Assembly: GCA_017449025.1 (NCBI GenBank)
Contig: JAFSKJ010000046.1
Coordinates: 1 to 39,911, forward strand
Reading direction: 5' to 3'
Length of the DNA stretch: 39,911 bases
From: Prevotella sp.
Lineage (GTDB): Bacteria > Bacteroidota > Bacteroidia > Bacteroidales > Bacteroidaceae
This document shows, in pieces, positions 7,603 through 17,017 of the stretch; positions within the stretch are counted from its first letter, which is position 1; each line of letters starts with the position of its first letter. The notes below the pieces were generated by a model that worked only from the letters and a program-made list of their open reading frames with translations, ran no database searches and had not been told where the DNA came from. A program made the position numbers and the translations under genes.

Positions 7603-9162
7603 ATGGAAAGTCATTACATGCACTCGCCCGACTGGCTCATTCTCGCCGCCTATTTCGCCATTCTGCTTACCATAGGCATCTGGGCCAGCATAAAGCGCAA
7701 GAAGAACAGCTCGCTCTTCCTTGCCGAGCACTCCCTGCGCTGGCATCACATCGGTTTCTCCATGTGGGGAACCAACGTAGGTCCCTCCATGCTCATAGCA
7801 TCGGCCTCTGCCGGTTTCACCACGGGCATCGTATCAGGCAATTTTGCATGGTATGCCTTTGTGTTCATAGCCTTGCTCGCCTTTGTCTTCGTGCCCCGCT
7901 ATTTGGGAGCCAACGTGAGCACCCTGCCTGAGTTCATGGGACTGCGCTTCGGACAGTCCACCCGCAACATCCTGGCCTGGTACACCATAGTCACCATAGT
8001 CATCTCCTGGCTTGCCCTGACACTGTTTGCCGGAGGCATACTCATACGGCAGGTCTTCGACATACCCATGTGGATGTCAGCCCTGGTGCTGCTCGTCATT
8101 TCCGCTTTCTTCACCATGCTCGGCGGACTGAAAGCCGTGGCCTACACCAATGTCTACCAGATGATACTGCTCATAGCCGTATCACTGATACTGGTCATCG
8201 TGGGCCTCGACCGCGTAGGAGGCTTCTCTGCGCTCGTAGCCAAGGTTCCCGCCGACTACTGGGTGATGTTCAAGCCCAACAGCGACGAGGCGTTCCCCTG
8301 GCTGCCCATCATCCTCGGCTACCCCGTCATGGGAGTGTGGTTCTGGTGTACCGACCAGAGCATGGTACAGCCCGTCCTTGCCGCCAAGAACCTCCGCGAG
8401 GGACAACTCGGCACCAACTTCACCGGCTGGCTGAAGATTCTCGATGTTGCCCTCTACATCCTGCCAGGTATCATCTGCTACGCCCTCTTCCCCACATTGG
8501 AGAACCCTGACGAAGCCTATCTGACGATGGTAGAGAACCTGTTTCCCGTGGGCATGGTGGGACTGGTGTTCGCCGTGCTAACGGCCTGTCTGGTCAGCAC
8601 CATCGGCTCTGCCCTCAACGCCTTGAGCACTGTCTTCACCATGGACATCTATGTCAAGCGGTTCAACCCCCATGCCTCGCAGCGCCGCATAAACATTGTT
8701 GGCCGTTCGGTGACAGTAGCGGGAGCCTTACTGGCCATCGCCCTCACCGTGGCCATCGATGCCATCAAGGGCCTCAACCTCTTCAACGTGTTCCAAAGCG
8801 TCCTTGGCTTCATTGCGCCACCGATGGCTGCCGTTTTCCTCCTTGGCATCTTCTGGAAGCGCACCACCACCCGCGCCGCCAATTTTGCACTGACCGTCGG
8901 CACCGCCTTCTGCCTCACCGTGGGCGTGCTCTTCCTGTGGCCACCCCAGTGGCTTCAGTTCCCCTGGCCCCACTTCATGCTTCTCTCGTTCGAGCTCTTC
9001 GTCATCATCGTCATATCCATGGTGATTATTTCACTCGCTGACAGAGAAAAGTCACGCTATGCCATTCCCGCCCCCATCCAAGAGAACTTCTCGAAACTTG
9101 CCGTCAGCCTATGGACAGCCTTGGCCGTGGTGATGATTGGGCTATACATTTATTTCAATTAA
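7603..9162 (+). CDS. SSS-family sodium:solute symporter
   Basis: A 519-aa integral inner-membrane protein with about 13 hydrophobic segments, of the sodium:solute symporter family. The signature region STIGSALNALSTVFTMDIY near residue 345 fits the sodium-site helix. The first helix starts at WLILAAYFAILL and is followed by the usual GxWASxKRKK loop. Together with the coupled GH31 alpha-xylosidase, I infer that it imports a sugar or short oligosaccharide released from xyloglucan or xylan. ATG at 7603 is chosen; the in-frame TTG at 7588 would overlap the GH31 end. Confidence 0.88.
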   Translation: MESHYMHSPDWLILAAYFAILLTIGIWASIKRKKNSSLFLAEHSLRWHHIGFSMWGTNVGPSMLIASASAGFTTGIVSGNFAWYAFVFIALLAFVFVPRYLGANVSTLPEFMGLRFGQSTRNILAWYTIVTIVISWLALTLFAGGILIRQVFDIPMWMSALVLLVISAFFTMLGGLKAVAYTNVYQMILLIAVSLILVIVGLDRVGGFSALVAKVPADYWVMFKPNSDEAFPWLPIILGYPVMGVWFWCTDQSMVQPVLAAKNLREGQLGTNFTGWLKILDVALYILPGIICYALFPTLENPDEAYLTMVENLFPVGMVGLVFAVLTACLVSTIGSALNALSTVFTMDIYVKRFNPHASQRRINIVGRSVTVAGALLAIALTVAIDAIKGLNLFNVFQSVLGFIAPPMAAVFLLGIFWKRTTTRAANFALTVGTAFCLTVGVLFLWPPQWLQFPWPHFMLLSFELFVIIVISMVIISLADREKSRYAIPAPIQENFSKLAVSLWTALAVVMIGLYIYFN

Positions 9163-9204
9163 CCTCAGCAAGCTCACTTTTTTTGTCAGTTTTTTCCCCT
9201 AACG

Positions 9205-9236
9205 CTTGCTGTTACTAACTTTTTTTACTACCTTTG
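9205..9236 (+). promoter_or_regulatory. Bacteroidetes-type promoter before the secreted paralogue operon
   Basis: CTTG at 9205-9208, a 20-nt spacer and TACCTTTG at 9229-9236 match the -33/-7 consensus. Transcription would start near 9243, so the ATG at 9279 must be used. An inverted repeat CAGCAAGC (9166-9173) / GCTTGCTG (9204-9211) overlaps the -33 element and could be an operator or the end of the upstream terminator. Confidence 0.7.
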
Positions 9237-9278
9237 CGGCGAATAACGAGAACATTATTAACACGAACAACTAATATT

Positions 9279-11945
9279 ATGCGTATGAAGAGATTATTTA
9301 CTATTTGCCTGTTAGCCCTGGCTGCCGCAGTAAGCGCCGAGGCACAGGGTTATCGCAAGTGGGACTTCACACAGTGGAGCCAAAACACCATCTCAAACCT
9401 GCAGGCCGAGGCCCAGAAGGGAGTCACCGGAGGCACATGGTCGGACACGGAGAAAGCCGACGGCTCCAATCCCCAGGTGGGAAAGTGCTACTGGTCGTAT
9501 GGCGACAACGTCATCGACGGAGCATTGGCAGCCAACGGCGCCATCATCAGCGAGACCGACGGCCTGGTGTTCAACACTGCTTACACCACACGCCGTTCGC
9601 TGGCCATAGCCATTGACTATCCCTCAACGTCGCTCGGCGACTATGCCGGTCCGCAGTATCTGTGGTTAGGCGGCGGCAAGAACAAGATTGCATGCTTCAC
9701 CATCCCCAAGGTGCGCATAGGCCAGAAGATGACCTTCGTGGTGGAGAGCCACAAACCGGCGGAGGGGCGCGGCATTGAGCTTTACGTAGGCACCACCGAC
9801 GACGAGAACCGCATAGGCGAGTCGTTCACTCCGAAGACCCAGGAGACTTACACCTGGGAAGAGGGCTGGACGGTGCCCGCCGGAGCCACCGACAATGGCG
9901 ACGGCACCGTGGACGTGATTGTCTACAACACCAACGGCTGCCACATCTACAGCATTGAGTTGGGCGACAACTCGCAGAAGTCGAAAGTGGGCTACCTCTA
10001 CAACGGCTCCATAGATGCCGAGCTGGCATACGCCCAACTGTCGGCCAGCGACAAGTACACCGTGGAGCCAATAGAGGCACTCGGCACGTTCACTGCCGAC
10101 GACCTGACGGCCTACGACGCTCTTGTCATCAGCTCTACTGTTGACAACGCCTACACCATCGCCCTGCTCAAGAGCGTGCAGCCCTTTGTGCCCGTGCTCA
10201 ACCTGAATCCGGCACTCTATGAGGCATGGGGCTATGGGGCCATCGGCGCCGGCCACATGTTTGCCGTTGCCACCAATCCGTCACACGCCCTGTTCAAGGG
10301 CATCGACCTGATTGAGAACCCCGACAACGAGAACAAGGCCGAGGTACTTGCCCTGACTCAGTCGACACCCTACCAGGGCGTTACGCTTAGCGGTCTGTTT
10401 GCCGACGACCAGGTGCTGGCCACTGTCATGGAGAGCACCGATGTAGCCATCCACGGCCACAATCTCAACCACAACGGCTACATCTACATACCATACACGC
10501 AGGAGGCACTGGCCAATGCTGCCACACCACAGTTGCTGCTGAATGCGCTGTCGGTGGTGGTGGCCTCTAAGGCCAAGGTGACCAAGGCTCCCGCTCCTTC
10601 GTTCTCATTTGAGTATAAGGACAAGAACACCAATGTCACCATCAGCTGCGGCGTTCCCGGTGCACAGATCTTCTATACCCTCGACGGCAGCACGCCAACA
10701 ACAGAGAGCACACCCTATAGCGAGCCTATCAACGTGACAGCCGAAGGTGTTACCGTCAAGGCCGTGGCTTTAGGCGACGGCTATCTGCTCAGCGACGTGT
10801 CGGAGAAGGCCGTCGACCTGAAGAACCAGGCTCCGCAACCCACCATAGCCATGACCCAGGAAGACGGCAAGACCGTAGTCACACTTGCCAGTAGCATGGA
10901 GGGCGCAGTCATCTATTACAACTACGACGGAAAGACCGAGACGGCACAGTCTACTCTGTACACCGAGCCTATAGCCATCGACATCCTTGGCCGCACCATC
11001 TATGCCTTCACCGTGGCCGAGGGCTACGTGAATTCCGAACTGGCCTCACAGGCTGTGACCATCCAGAACCCGAAGGTGCGCATCGACGTGCTGGCACACA
11101 TGGATGCCAACGCCACCGAGTACAACAACGGCAGCACTTCCACCGCCTACTACTTCTCATGGGGCAAGGACAAGGCAGCCTACTCTTACTGGGACACCAG
11201 CGCCGAGCCAACCATCACCACAGACCCCGAGACGGGCGACGAGATTTCCGTCTATCCGCTAAGCCCCGAGGAGACCGTTGACTTCGAGAACGGATGGATG
11301 ATAGGCTCACGCGGACAGGTGGTGATATGGGAGAAGGACGGCTACACCATGAACTACGGCGACACCAACGGCCGCAACCCCGCCACCGTAGACGACATTG
11401 ACCCCAACTTCCCCATAGAGAAATACTTCATCACCTTAGGCGAGAAGGCCAACGACGGCACTGTGCCCTACAATGCCTACATAGCCACCACCGTGGCCTA
11501 TGCAGGCCCGTTCGACGTGGTGGCCTACGTGGGCAACGGCTCAAAGCCTGATGCTGCCAAGGAGGTGCAGGACCACCAGAACGTGGTGTTCGAGGTGTCG
11601 GCAGACAAGGAGACCTGGACACAGCTCGGCGACACGTTAGACGTCATCGGCCCGCGCCTGTTCCATAAGTTCACCCGCAGCTACGAGGGCACCGACGCCG
11701 TCTACCTGCGTGCCCGCCTGGCAGCCAACAACTCGAAGGCACAGTTCTACGAGATTTACATTGCCAACGAGGGCGAGAAGTCGAAGGCCCTAATGTCGGG
11801 CATCAACGACCAGCTCGCCGACGGCAAGGAGGCTCGCGTAGCCACCGTCTACAGCCTGAACGGCATGCGCCAGAACAGTCTGCGCCGTGGCATCAACATT
11901 GTGCGCTACAGCGACGGCACCGCCCGCAAGGTGATGGTGAAATAA
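9279..11945 (+). CDS. Secreted multidomain protein with CHB_HEX_C repeats (paralogue 1)
   Basis: An 888-aa exported protein with a signal peptide ending near AEAQG. After a jelly-roll-like N-terminal region (KWDFTQWS) comes an alpha/beta segment of about 200 aa (VGYLYNG ... GHNLNHNGYIYIPY) and two tandem chitobiase/beta-hexosaminidase C-terminal-type domains (about 437-517 and 520-594; FYTLDGSTPT and YYNYDGKTET). A discoidin-like C-terminal region and a terminal sorting-like tail follow (VYSLNGMRQNS ... RKVMVK). No catalytic signature is recognised. Its neighbour downstream is a full-length paralogue, and the GH43 gene follows, so a surface glycan-binding or scaffold role is plausible but unproven. 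Confidence 0.75.
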   Translation: MRMKRLFTICLLALAAAVSAEAQGYRKWDFTQWSQNTISNLQAEAQKGVTGGTWSDTEKADGSNPQVGKCYWSYGDNVIDGALAANGAIISETDGLVFNTAYTTRRSLAIAIDYPSTSLGDYAGPQYLWLGGGKNKIACFTIPKVRIGQKMTFVVESHKPAEGRGIELYVGTTDDENRIGESFTPKTQETYTWEEGWTVPAGATDNGDGTVDVIVYNTNGCHIYSIELGDNSQKSKVGYLYNGSIDAELAYAQLSASDKYTVEPIEALGTFTADDLTAYDALVISSTVDNAYTIALLKSVQPFVPVLNLNPALYEAWGYGAIGAGHMFAVATNPSHALFKGIDLIENPDNENKAEVLALTQSTPYQGVTLSGLFADDQVLATVMESTDVAIHGHNLNHNGYIYIPYTQEALANAATPQLLLNALSVVVASKAKVTKAPAPSFSFEYKDKNTNVTISCGVPGAQIFYTLDGSTPTTESTPYSEPINVTAEGVTVKAVALGDGYLLSDVSEKAVDLKNQAPQPTIAMTQEDGKTVVTLASSMEGAVIYYNYDGKTETAQSTLYTEPIAIDILGRTIYAFTVAEGYVNSELASQAVTIQNPKVRIDVLAHMDANATEYNNGSTSTAYYFSWGKDKAAYSYWDTSAEPTITTDPETGDEISVYPLSPEETVDFENGWMIGSRGQVVIWEKDGYTMNYGDTNGRNPATVDDIDPNFPIEKYFITLGEKANDGTVPYNAYIATTVAYAGPFDVVAYVGNGSKPDAAKEVQDHQNVVFEVSADKETWTQLGDTLDVIGPRLFHKFTRSYEGTDAVYLRARLAANNSKAQFYEIYIANEGEKSKALMSGINDQLADGKEARVATVYSLNGMRQNSLRRGINIVRYSDGTARKVMVK

Positions 11946-11953
11946 ATTACATT

Positions 11954-11980
11954 CGGGAGTCCTTGGAGAAAGGACTCCCG
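11954..11980 (+). terminator. Intergenic hairpin between the two paralogues
   Basis: A perfect 11-bp stem (CGGGAGTCCTT/AAGGACTCCCG) with a 5-nt loop lies just after the first paralogue. There is no clear T-run, so it may stabilise the mRNA or terminate partially within the operon. Confidence 0.55.
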
Positions 11981-12021
11981 ATATTCCTTTAACAAAACAT
12001 CTAACTATCATAACAACTACA

Positions 12022-14646
12022 ATGAAGAAACTATTTACTTTAGCAGCACTGCTCGTATGCGTATGCCTCGGCAGCAGTGCACAGGACAAGAAACAATGGG
12101 AGTTCACCAACGGTTGGGTCTCCGAACAGACCATTGCCAACCTTGTTGCAGATTCCAAGTGGACAACGCAGTTTAAAGACGACGGCTCCTTCGACAGGGC
12201 TTTCGAAGCCTCCAAACAGTCAGGCCCGTTCATGGCCAACGGCGAGCTGATTCCGGAGCTTGAAGGCCTGAGCCTCGGCACTGCCGGACTGAGCAGCAGT
12301 AACAACGTGATTATCTTCAACAACCGCTTACGCGTGAACCGCAACAATATGGAGCTGATACTGCCCAAGCTCAAGGGCGGACAGACAGTGAAGCTCCGTG
12401 CACGCTCGGCCAACGCCGACGCCACCAACCGCGGCTTCAAGGCCGGCTACGACTACATGGAGGTGGTGCAGCAGCCTGAGGGCGGCCTCTGTCCCGGAGG
12501 CAACAAAGAGTCTGCCGACCGCGACGATGACGGCAACTACACCTTCATCTGGAAAATCAGCGACAGCGTGACCGAAGAGTCTGACGTGAAGATCGTAGCC
12601 GTTACCGGCGGTCTCGACATAGTGCTCATACAGATTGACGAGGGCGACGTGCCCCTGACATCGAAGGTGCTATACTTCAGCAACGGCGATGACGACACCT
12701 ATCTGCCCAACATCCTGCGTGCGCGTGAAAACACAGAGGTGACGGTGGTCGACGTGGCCACGGTGCCCTCCGACATGAACGAGGCCGCCGCCTTCGCCTC
12801 CAACCTGGCAGAGCAGAACGACGTGCTGGTAATATCGCCACTCGTTCCCGCAAACCACAGCGCCAGCAGCCTGGCACGCTCGGCACTGCCCTTCATGCCC
12901 GTGCTGAACTTCAACTCTACCCTCTATACTGCTTGGGGCTACGGCCAAGCCATTCCCACCAACGGCTTCGTGAAAATCAAGTCGCCGAAGAACGGGCTGT
13001 TCAAGGGCGTTGAGTACGAGGAGTCTGAGGAGGGCAACGTGCTCATAGTGTCGCAGAACGCCTACGAGACGCAGATGATGGCCGTGAACCTGGGCTACTA
13101 TTTCGAGGGCGACGATGTGCTGGCCGTAGGCATGGACGAGACGGCTCCCGTGGCCATACACACCCACAACATCAACCACAACGGCTACATTTACTTCCCC
13201 TACGTGACCGACTATACCGATGCAGCCGTGCAGGCCATACACAACGCCATCAACCTGCTCACCAGCTCGAAGGCTCCAATCACCAACACCCCCGCACCGG
13301 TGTTCTCGCGCGAGTACAAGGACCAGCAGACCATTGTCACCATCTCTCCGTCACGCTCACTGCCTAAGACCATCATCTACTACACCACCGACGGCACCAC
13401 TCCCTCGGTGTTCAGCACCACCTATCGCGAGCCCATCACCATCACAGAGCCTTGCACCGTCAAGGCCGTGGCCATTGCCGAGGGCTACAACATGAGCGAG
13501 GCTTCGGCGTTCAACGTGAAGGTCAAGGCACAGCCCAAGACCCCAGCGATTGCCACCGAAGAGTCGGAAGGCTTCACCACCATCACGCTGAGCTGCGAGA
13601 CCGAGCTTGCCGACATCTGGTACAACTTCGACAACACCACCGACACCATCAAGTCGTCGCGCTACATCGAGCCTGTCATCATCAAGATGCCGGCCACCAT
13701 AACAGTCTTTGCCCTCGACACCCTGGAACGTGGTGAGGAGGTTTGGTCGGAGGCAGCCTCACAGCGCGTGCTTGTCAAGAACCCGCGCGTGGTAATCGAT
13801 GTGGCCGGACACTTCCGCGCTTCCAAGTGGGACGATGTGGCCAACGGCGGCGGTGTGTTCCCCATTGGTAAGACGGCCACTTCCATGTATGACACCAGCG
13901 CAGACCCCATCGGCACCACCGTTGACCCGGAGACGGGCGACGAGACACCACTCTATCCCGAGGTGGAATGGATGGTGCGCGACGAGCCTGGCGATGCTCC
14001 CGAATGGCAGATAATGTCGAAGGGACAGAGCGTGCTGTGGCAGAACCTTACTGCACAGACAGGACAGATAGGCACCAACGAGGGTGGCTACTTCCCCTCT
14101 GTTGCCGAGGACATCGACCCGCTGTTCCCCATCACAAGCTATGACATACAGTTCTACAACATCTTCGCCGGAGAGCCTGCCAATGCAGCCATCATGTCGA
14201 AGAACAAGTATCAGGGACCGCTCGACATAGTAACCATAGCCAACATGCAGGGAGGCCCCATCCTGGCTCAGGTGTCTGCCGACGGCAAGGAATGGACCAC
14301 CGTGGGCGACGAGATTGCCAAGACAGGCTATTCACGCATGTGGAAGAAGTATGTCAACAGCTACGACGGCAACGACGAGGTCTACGTGCGTGTGGCCCAG
14401 ACCACCGGCGGTGCAGGAGCCAAGATCTTCGACATCTACGTTGCCAACGCCGGCGAGAAGTCGCAGGCACTGCTTGCCGAGCTGCAGGAGGAGTACCTCA
14501 ACGGCATCGAGGACGTGCAGATGGGCAAGAGCACTGTTCCCGCTGGCATCTATAGCATCAGCGGCAGCCGCCTGACCAGCCCCAAGCGCGGACTGAACAT
14601 CGTGGTAGGCACCAACGGCAAGGCTAAAAAGGTCATGATTAAGTAA
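12022..14646 (+). CDS. Secreted multidomain protein with CHB_HEX_C repeats (paralogue 2)
   Basis: An 874-aa exported protein with a signal peptide (MKKLFTLAALLVCVCLGSSA). Architecture matches the upstream gene segment by segment: WEFTNGW start, alpha/beta middle with HTHNINHNGYIYFPY, two CHB_HEX_C-type domains (IIYYTTDGTTPS, WYNFDNTTDT), a discoidin-like C-terminal region and the tail IYSISGSRLTSPKRGLNIV. The two are tandem duplicates that have diverged strongly. The GH43 gene starts 6 nt after its stop. Function unknown; probably glycan binding at the cell surface. Confidence 0.75.
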   Translation: MKKLFTLAALLVCVCLGSSAQDKKQWEFTNGWVSEQTIANLVADSKWTTQFKDDGSFDRAFEASKQSGPFMANGELIPELEGLSLGTAGLSSSNNVIIFNNRLRVNRNNMELILPKLKGGQTVKLRARSANADATNRGFKAGYDYMEVVQQPEGGLCPGGNKESADRDDDGNYTFIWKISDSVTEESDVKIVAVTGGLDIVLIQIDEGDVPLTSKVLYFSNGDDDTYLPNILRARENTEVTVVDVATVPSDMNEAAAFASNLAEQNDVLVISPLVPANHSASSLARSALPFMPVLNFNSTLYTAWGYGQAIPTNGFVKIKSPKNGLFKGVEYEESEEGNVLIVSQNAYETQMMAVNLGYYFEGDDVLAVGMDETAPVAIHTHNINHNGYIYFPYVTDYTDAAVQAIHNAINLLTSSKAPITNTPAPVFSREYKDQQTIVTISPSRSLPKTIIYYTTDGTTPSVFSTTYREPITITEPCTVKAVAIAEGYNMSEASAFNVKVKAQPKTPAIATEESEGFTTITLSCETELADIWYNFDNTTDTIKSSRYIEPVIIKMPATITVFALDTLERGEEVWSEAASQRVLVKNPRVVIDVAGHFRASKWDDVANGGGVFPIGKTATSMYDTSADPIGTTVDPETGDETPLYPEVEWMVRDEPGDAPEWQIMSKGQSVLWQNLTAQTGQIGTNEGGYFPSVAEDIDPLFPITSYDIQFYNIFAGEPANAAIMSKNKYQGPLDIVTIANMQGGPILAQVSADGKEWTTVGDEIAKTGYSRMWKKYVNSYDGNDEVYVRVAQTTGGAGAKIFDIYVANAGEKSQALLAELQEEYLNGIEDVQMGKSTVPAGIYSISGSRLTSPKRGLNIVVGTNGKAKKVMIK

Positions 14647-14652
14647 ACAAAT

Positions 14653-16236
14653 ATGATGAAAAGAATGATTGTTGCACTGTCTGTGGTCGCCAGCTCACTG
14701 GCGGCCACGGCACAGATGCAATATCGCAACCCCATTATTGCCGGCTATCATCCCGACCCCAGCATCTGCCGCGTAGGCAACGACTACTATTTAGTGAACT
14801 CGTCGTTCCAGTATTTCCCCGGCGTGCCCATCTACCACAGCCGCGACCTCGTCAACTGGGAGCTGATAGGCAACGTGCTCAACCGTGAGTCGCAGCTGCC
14901 GCTGAAGGGAGCCTCGTCGTGGCTCGGCATATATGCACCCACCATCCGCTACAACGACGGCATCTTCTACATGATTACCACCAACGTGGGCAATGGCGGC
15001 AACTTCATGGTGACCGCCACCGACCCACGCGGGCCGTGGAGCGAGCCTATCTGGCTGTCGCAGCAGGGCATAGACCCGTCGCTATACTTCGAGCAAGGCA
15101 AGTGCTACATGGTGAGCAACCCCGACAACACCATCATGCTCTGCCAGATAGACCCCACGACAGGGCGACAGCTCACCACCAGCAAACCCCTGTGGCAGGG
15201 CACCGGCGGCCGCTATCCCGAAGGCCCGCACATCTACAAGAAAGACGGATGGTACTACCTGCTCATCTCTGAGGGAGGCACAGAGCTGGCCCACAGGCTC
15301 ACGATGGCCCGGTCGAGGAGCATAGAAGGCCCCTATGAGGCTTGCCCCGACAACCCGCTGCTCACCCACTGCTCATTGGCAGGACAGAACAGCCAGATAC
15401 AGGGCACCGGACACGGCGACCTGACCGACACTCCTGACGGCAGGTGGTGGATGGTGCTGCTGGCCTACCGCAACTACGGCGGCAGCTATCACCACATAGG
15501 CCGCGAGACATTCCTGGCACCCGTGGAGTGGAAGAAAGGCGAGTGGCCCGTGGTCAACGGCGGACAGCCCATAGACACGCTGATGACCGTTGCCAACGTG
15601 CCCACGCCTGTCAACTACATCCCGCAGCAGGCTAAGCGACACATACACACCACCTTCGACAAGCCCTTGGGCCACGAATGGGTGTATATCCAAAACCCTA
15701 ACATGGCGTGCTACAACAGTATCGACGGACTCCTGCGCCTGACGGCCTCGGCAGCCACACTCCGCGACAACCTCAAGCCAACCTTCGTTGGGCGCCGACA
15801 GGAGAGTGCCAACTTCACTGCCACCACCTTCGTCGACTTCTTCGAGTCGATGACAGGCGATGAGGCCGGACTCACTGTATATCAGATCAACGACGGCCAC
15901 GCCGACTTCTGCCTGTCGCCCGACGCCATGGGCAGCCGCCTGATGCTTAAGGTGCACCTAAAGGGACTCGACACGGTCAAGAGGTCTACTGAGCTGCCTC
16001 TCTGCCGCTGCCACCTGCGCGTGCGCAGCGACGGCACCATGTATTACTTCGAGTATTCCACCGACGGCAAAAAGTTCCGCCTGCTCGACAAGCTCGACTG
16101 CTCCCTGCTGAGCACCGAGGTGGTGGGAGGCTTCACGGGCGCCATGATTGGCATGTATGCCACCACCACGCCCCGCAATGCCGTCACCGGCCCCTCCTAC
16201 GCCGACTTCTCTTATTTCGACTATCAGGAAGACTGA
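14653..16236 (+). CDS. GH43 beta-xylosidase / alpha-L-arabinofuranosidase
   Basis: A 527-aa exported GH43 enzyme (signal peptide to about residue 20). The five-bladed propeller carries the three acidic residues of the family: general base D35 in GYHPDPS, D141 in QGIDPS (pKa modulator) and acid E190 in RYPEGPH. A C-terminal beta-sandwich of GH43_C2 type (from about residue 335, QESANFTATTFVDF) is the arrangement of beta-xylosidases and arabinofuranosidases acting on arabinoxylan. Substrate choice between these cannot be settled from sequence alone. It follows paralogue 2 within 6 nt, so they are co-transcribed. ATG at 14656 is an equivalent start. Confidence 0.9.
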   Translation: MMKRMIVALSVVASSLAATAQMQYRNPIIAGYHPDPSICRVGNDYYLVNSSFQYFPGVPIYHSRDLVNWELIGNVLNRESQLPLKGASSWLGIYAPTIRYNDGIFYMITTNVGNGGNFMVTATDPRGPWSEPIWLSQQGIDPSLYFEQGKCYMVSNPDNTIMLCQIDPTTGRQLTTSKPLWQGTGGRYPEGPHIYKKDGWYYLLISEGGTELAHRLTMARSRSIEGPYEACPDNPLLTHCSLAGQNSQIQGTGHGDLTDTPDGRWWMVLLAYRNYGGSYHHIGRETFLAPVEWKKGEWPVVNGGQPIDTLMTVANVPTPVNYIPQQAKRHIHTTFDKPLGHEWVYIQNPNMACYNSIDGLLRLTASAATLRDNLKPTFVGRRQESANFTATTFVDFFESMTGDEAGLTVYQINDGHADFCLSPDAMGSRLMLKVHLKGLDTVKRSTELPLCRCHLRVRSDGTMYYFEYSTDGKKFRLLDKLDCSLLSTEVVGGFTGAMIGMYATTTPRNAVTGPSYADFSYFDYQED

Positions 16237-16317
16237 CCTCGCATCAGCCGTCTGACATAGCAAGACTGGTTTCTTATCAACTATATCATTAATGTTTAAC
16301 ACTTAAACTTAACAGTT

Positions 16318-16995
16318 ATGAAAAAGTATTTAGCAGAAATGGTGGGCACAATGGTGCTCGTACTTATGGGTTGCGGCGTGGCAGTGAGCCTGGGTTGTGA
16401 CCCTGTAAACAACATCCCCGCTGTGGTGGGAACGGCGCTGGCCTTCGGACTGGCGGTAGTGGCTATGGCCTATACCATTGGAGGCATCTCCGGCTGCCAC
16501 ATCAACCCGGCAATCACTATCGGCTGCTTCCTCAGCGGGCGCATGGATGCCAAGGACTGCGGCATGTACATCCTGTTCCAGGTCATCGGTGCCTTCATTG
16601 GCTCCGCCCTGCTGGCAGTGCTCACGGCCAACGTGCCCGGACTTGAGGGCACTGGTGCCAACGACCTTCAGGCCAACGTCACTGTCGTCGGCGGTCTGCT
16701 GGCCGAGATCATCTTCACCTGCGTCTTCGTGCTCGTAGTGCTCGGCGCCACGGCCAAGACCAACGGTGCCACCAACAACTTCGCCGGACTGGCCATAGGC
16801 CTCTCCTTGGTGCTTGTCCACCTGGTGTGCATCCGCTATACAGGCACCAGCGTCAATCCTGCACGCTCCATAGCTCCCGCCGTCTTCCAGGGTGGCACAG
16901 CCCTTGCCAACCTCTGGATCTTCATCGTTGGTCCGTTGGTAGGTGGTGCTTGCGCTGCCGGCATCTGGAAGATGATTGACAACAGCGAGAAATAA
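16318..16995 (+). CDS. aqpZ: Aquaporin Z-type water channel
   Basis: A 225-aa six-helix MIP-family channel with both NPA motifs (HINPA at 61-65, SVNPARS around 180-182). The inferred selectivity filter is F43, H168, T177 and R183, the water-selective AqpZ set rather than the glycerol-facilitator set. It lies in the inner membrane. It sits 81 nt after the GH43 gene and 22 nt before the serpin gene, so it may share their transcript; the gap contains no convincing promoter. Confidence 0.92.
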   Translation: MKKYLAEMVGTMVLVLMGCGVAVSLGCDPVNNIPAVVGTALAFGLAVVAMAYTIGGISGCHINPAITIGCFLSGRMDAKDCGMYILFQVIGAFIGSALLAVLTANVPGLEGTGANDLQANVTVVGGLLAEIIFTCVFVLVVLGATAKTNGATNNFAGLAIGLSLVLVHLVCIRYTGTSVNPARSIAPAVFQGGTALANLWIFIVGPLVGGACAAGIWKMIDNSEK

Positions 16996-17017
16996 ATAGT
17001 TAGGCAACCATTGCTTC

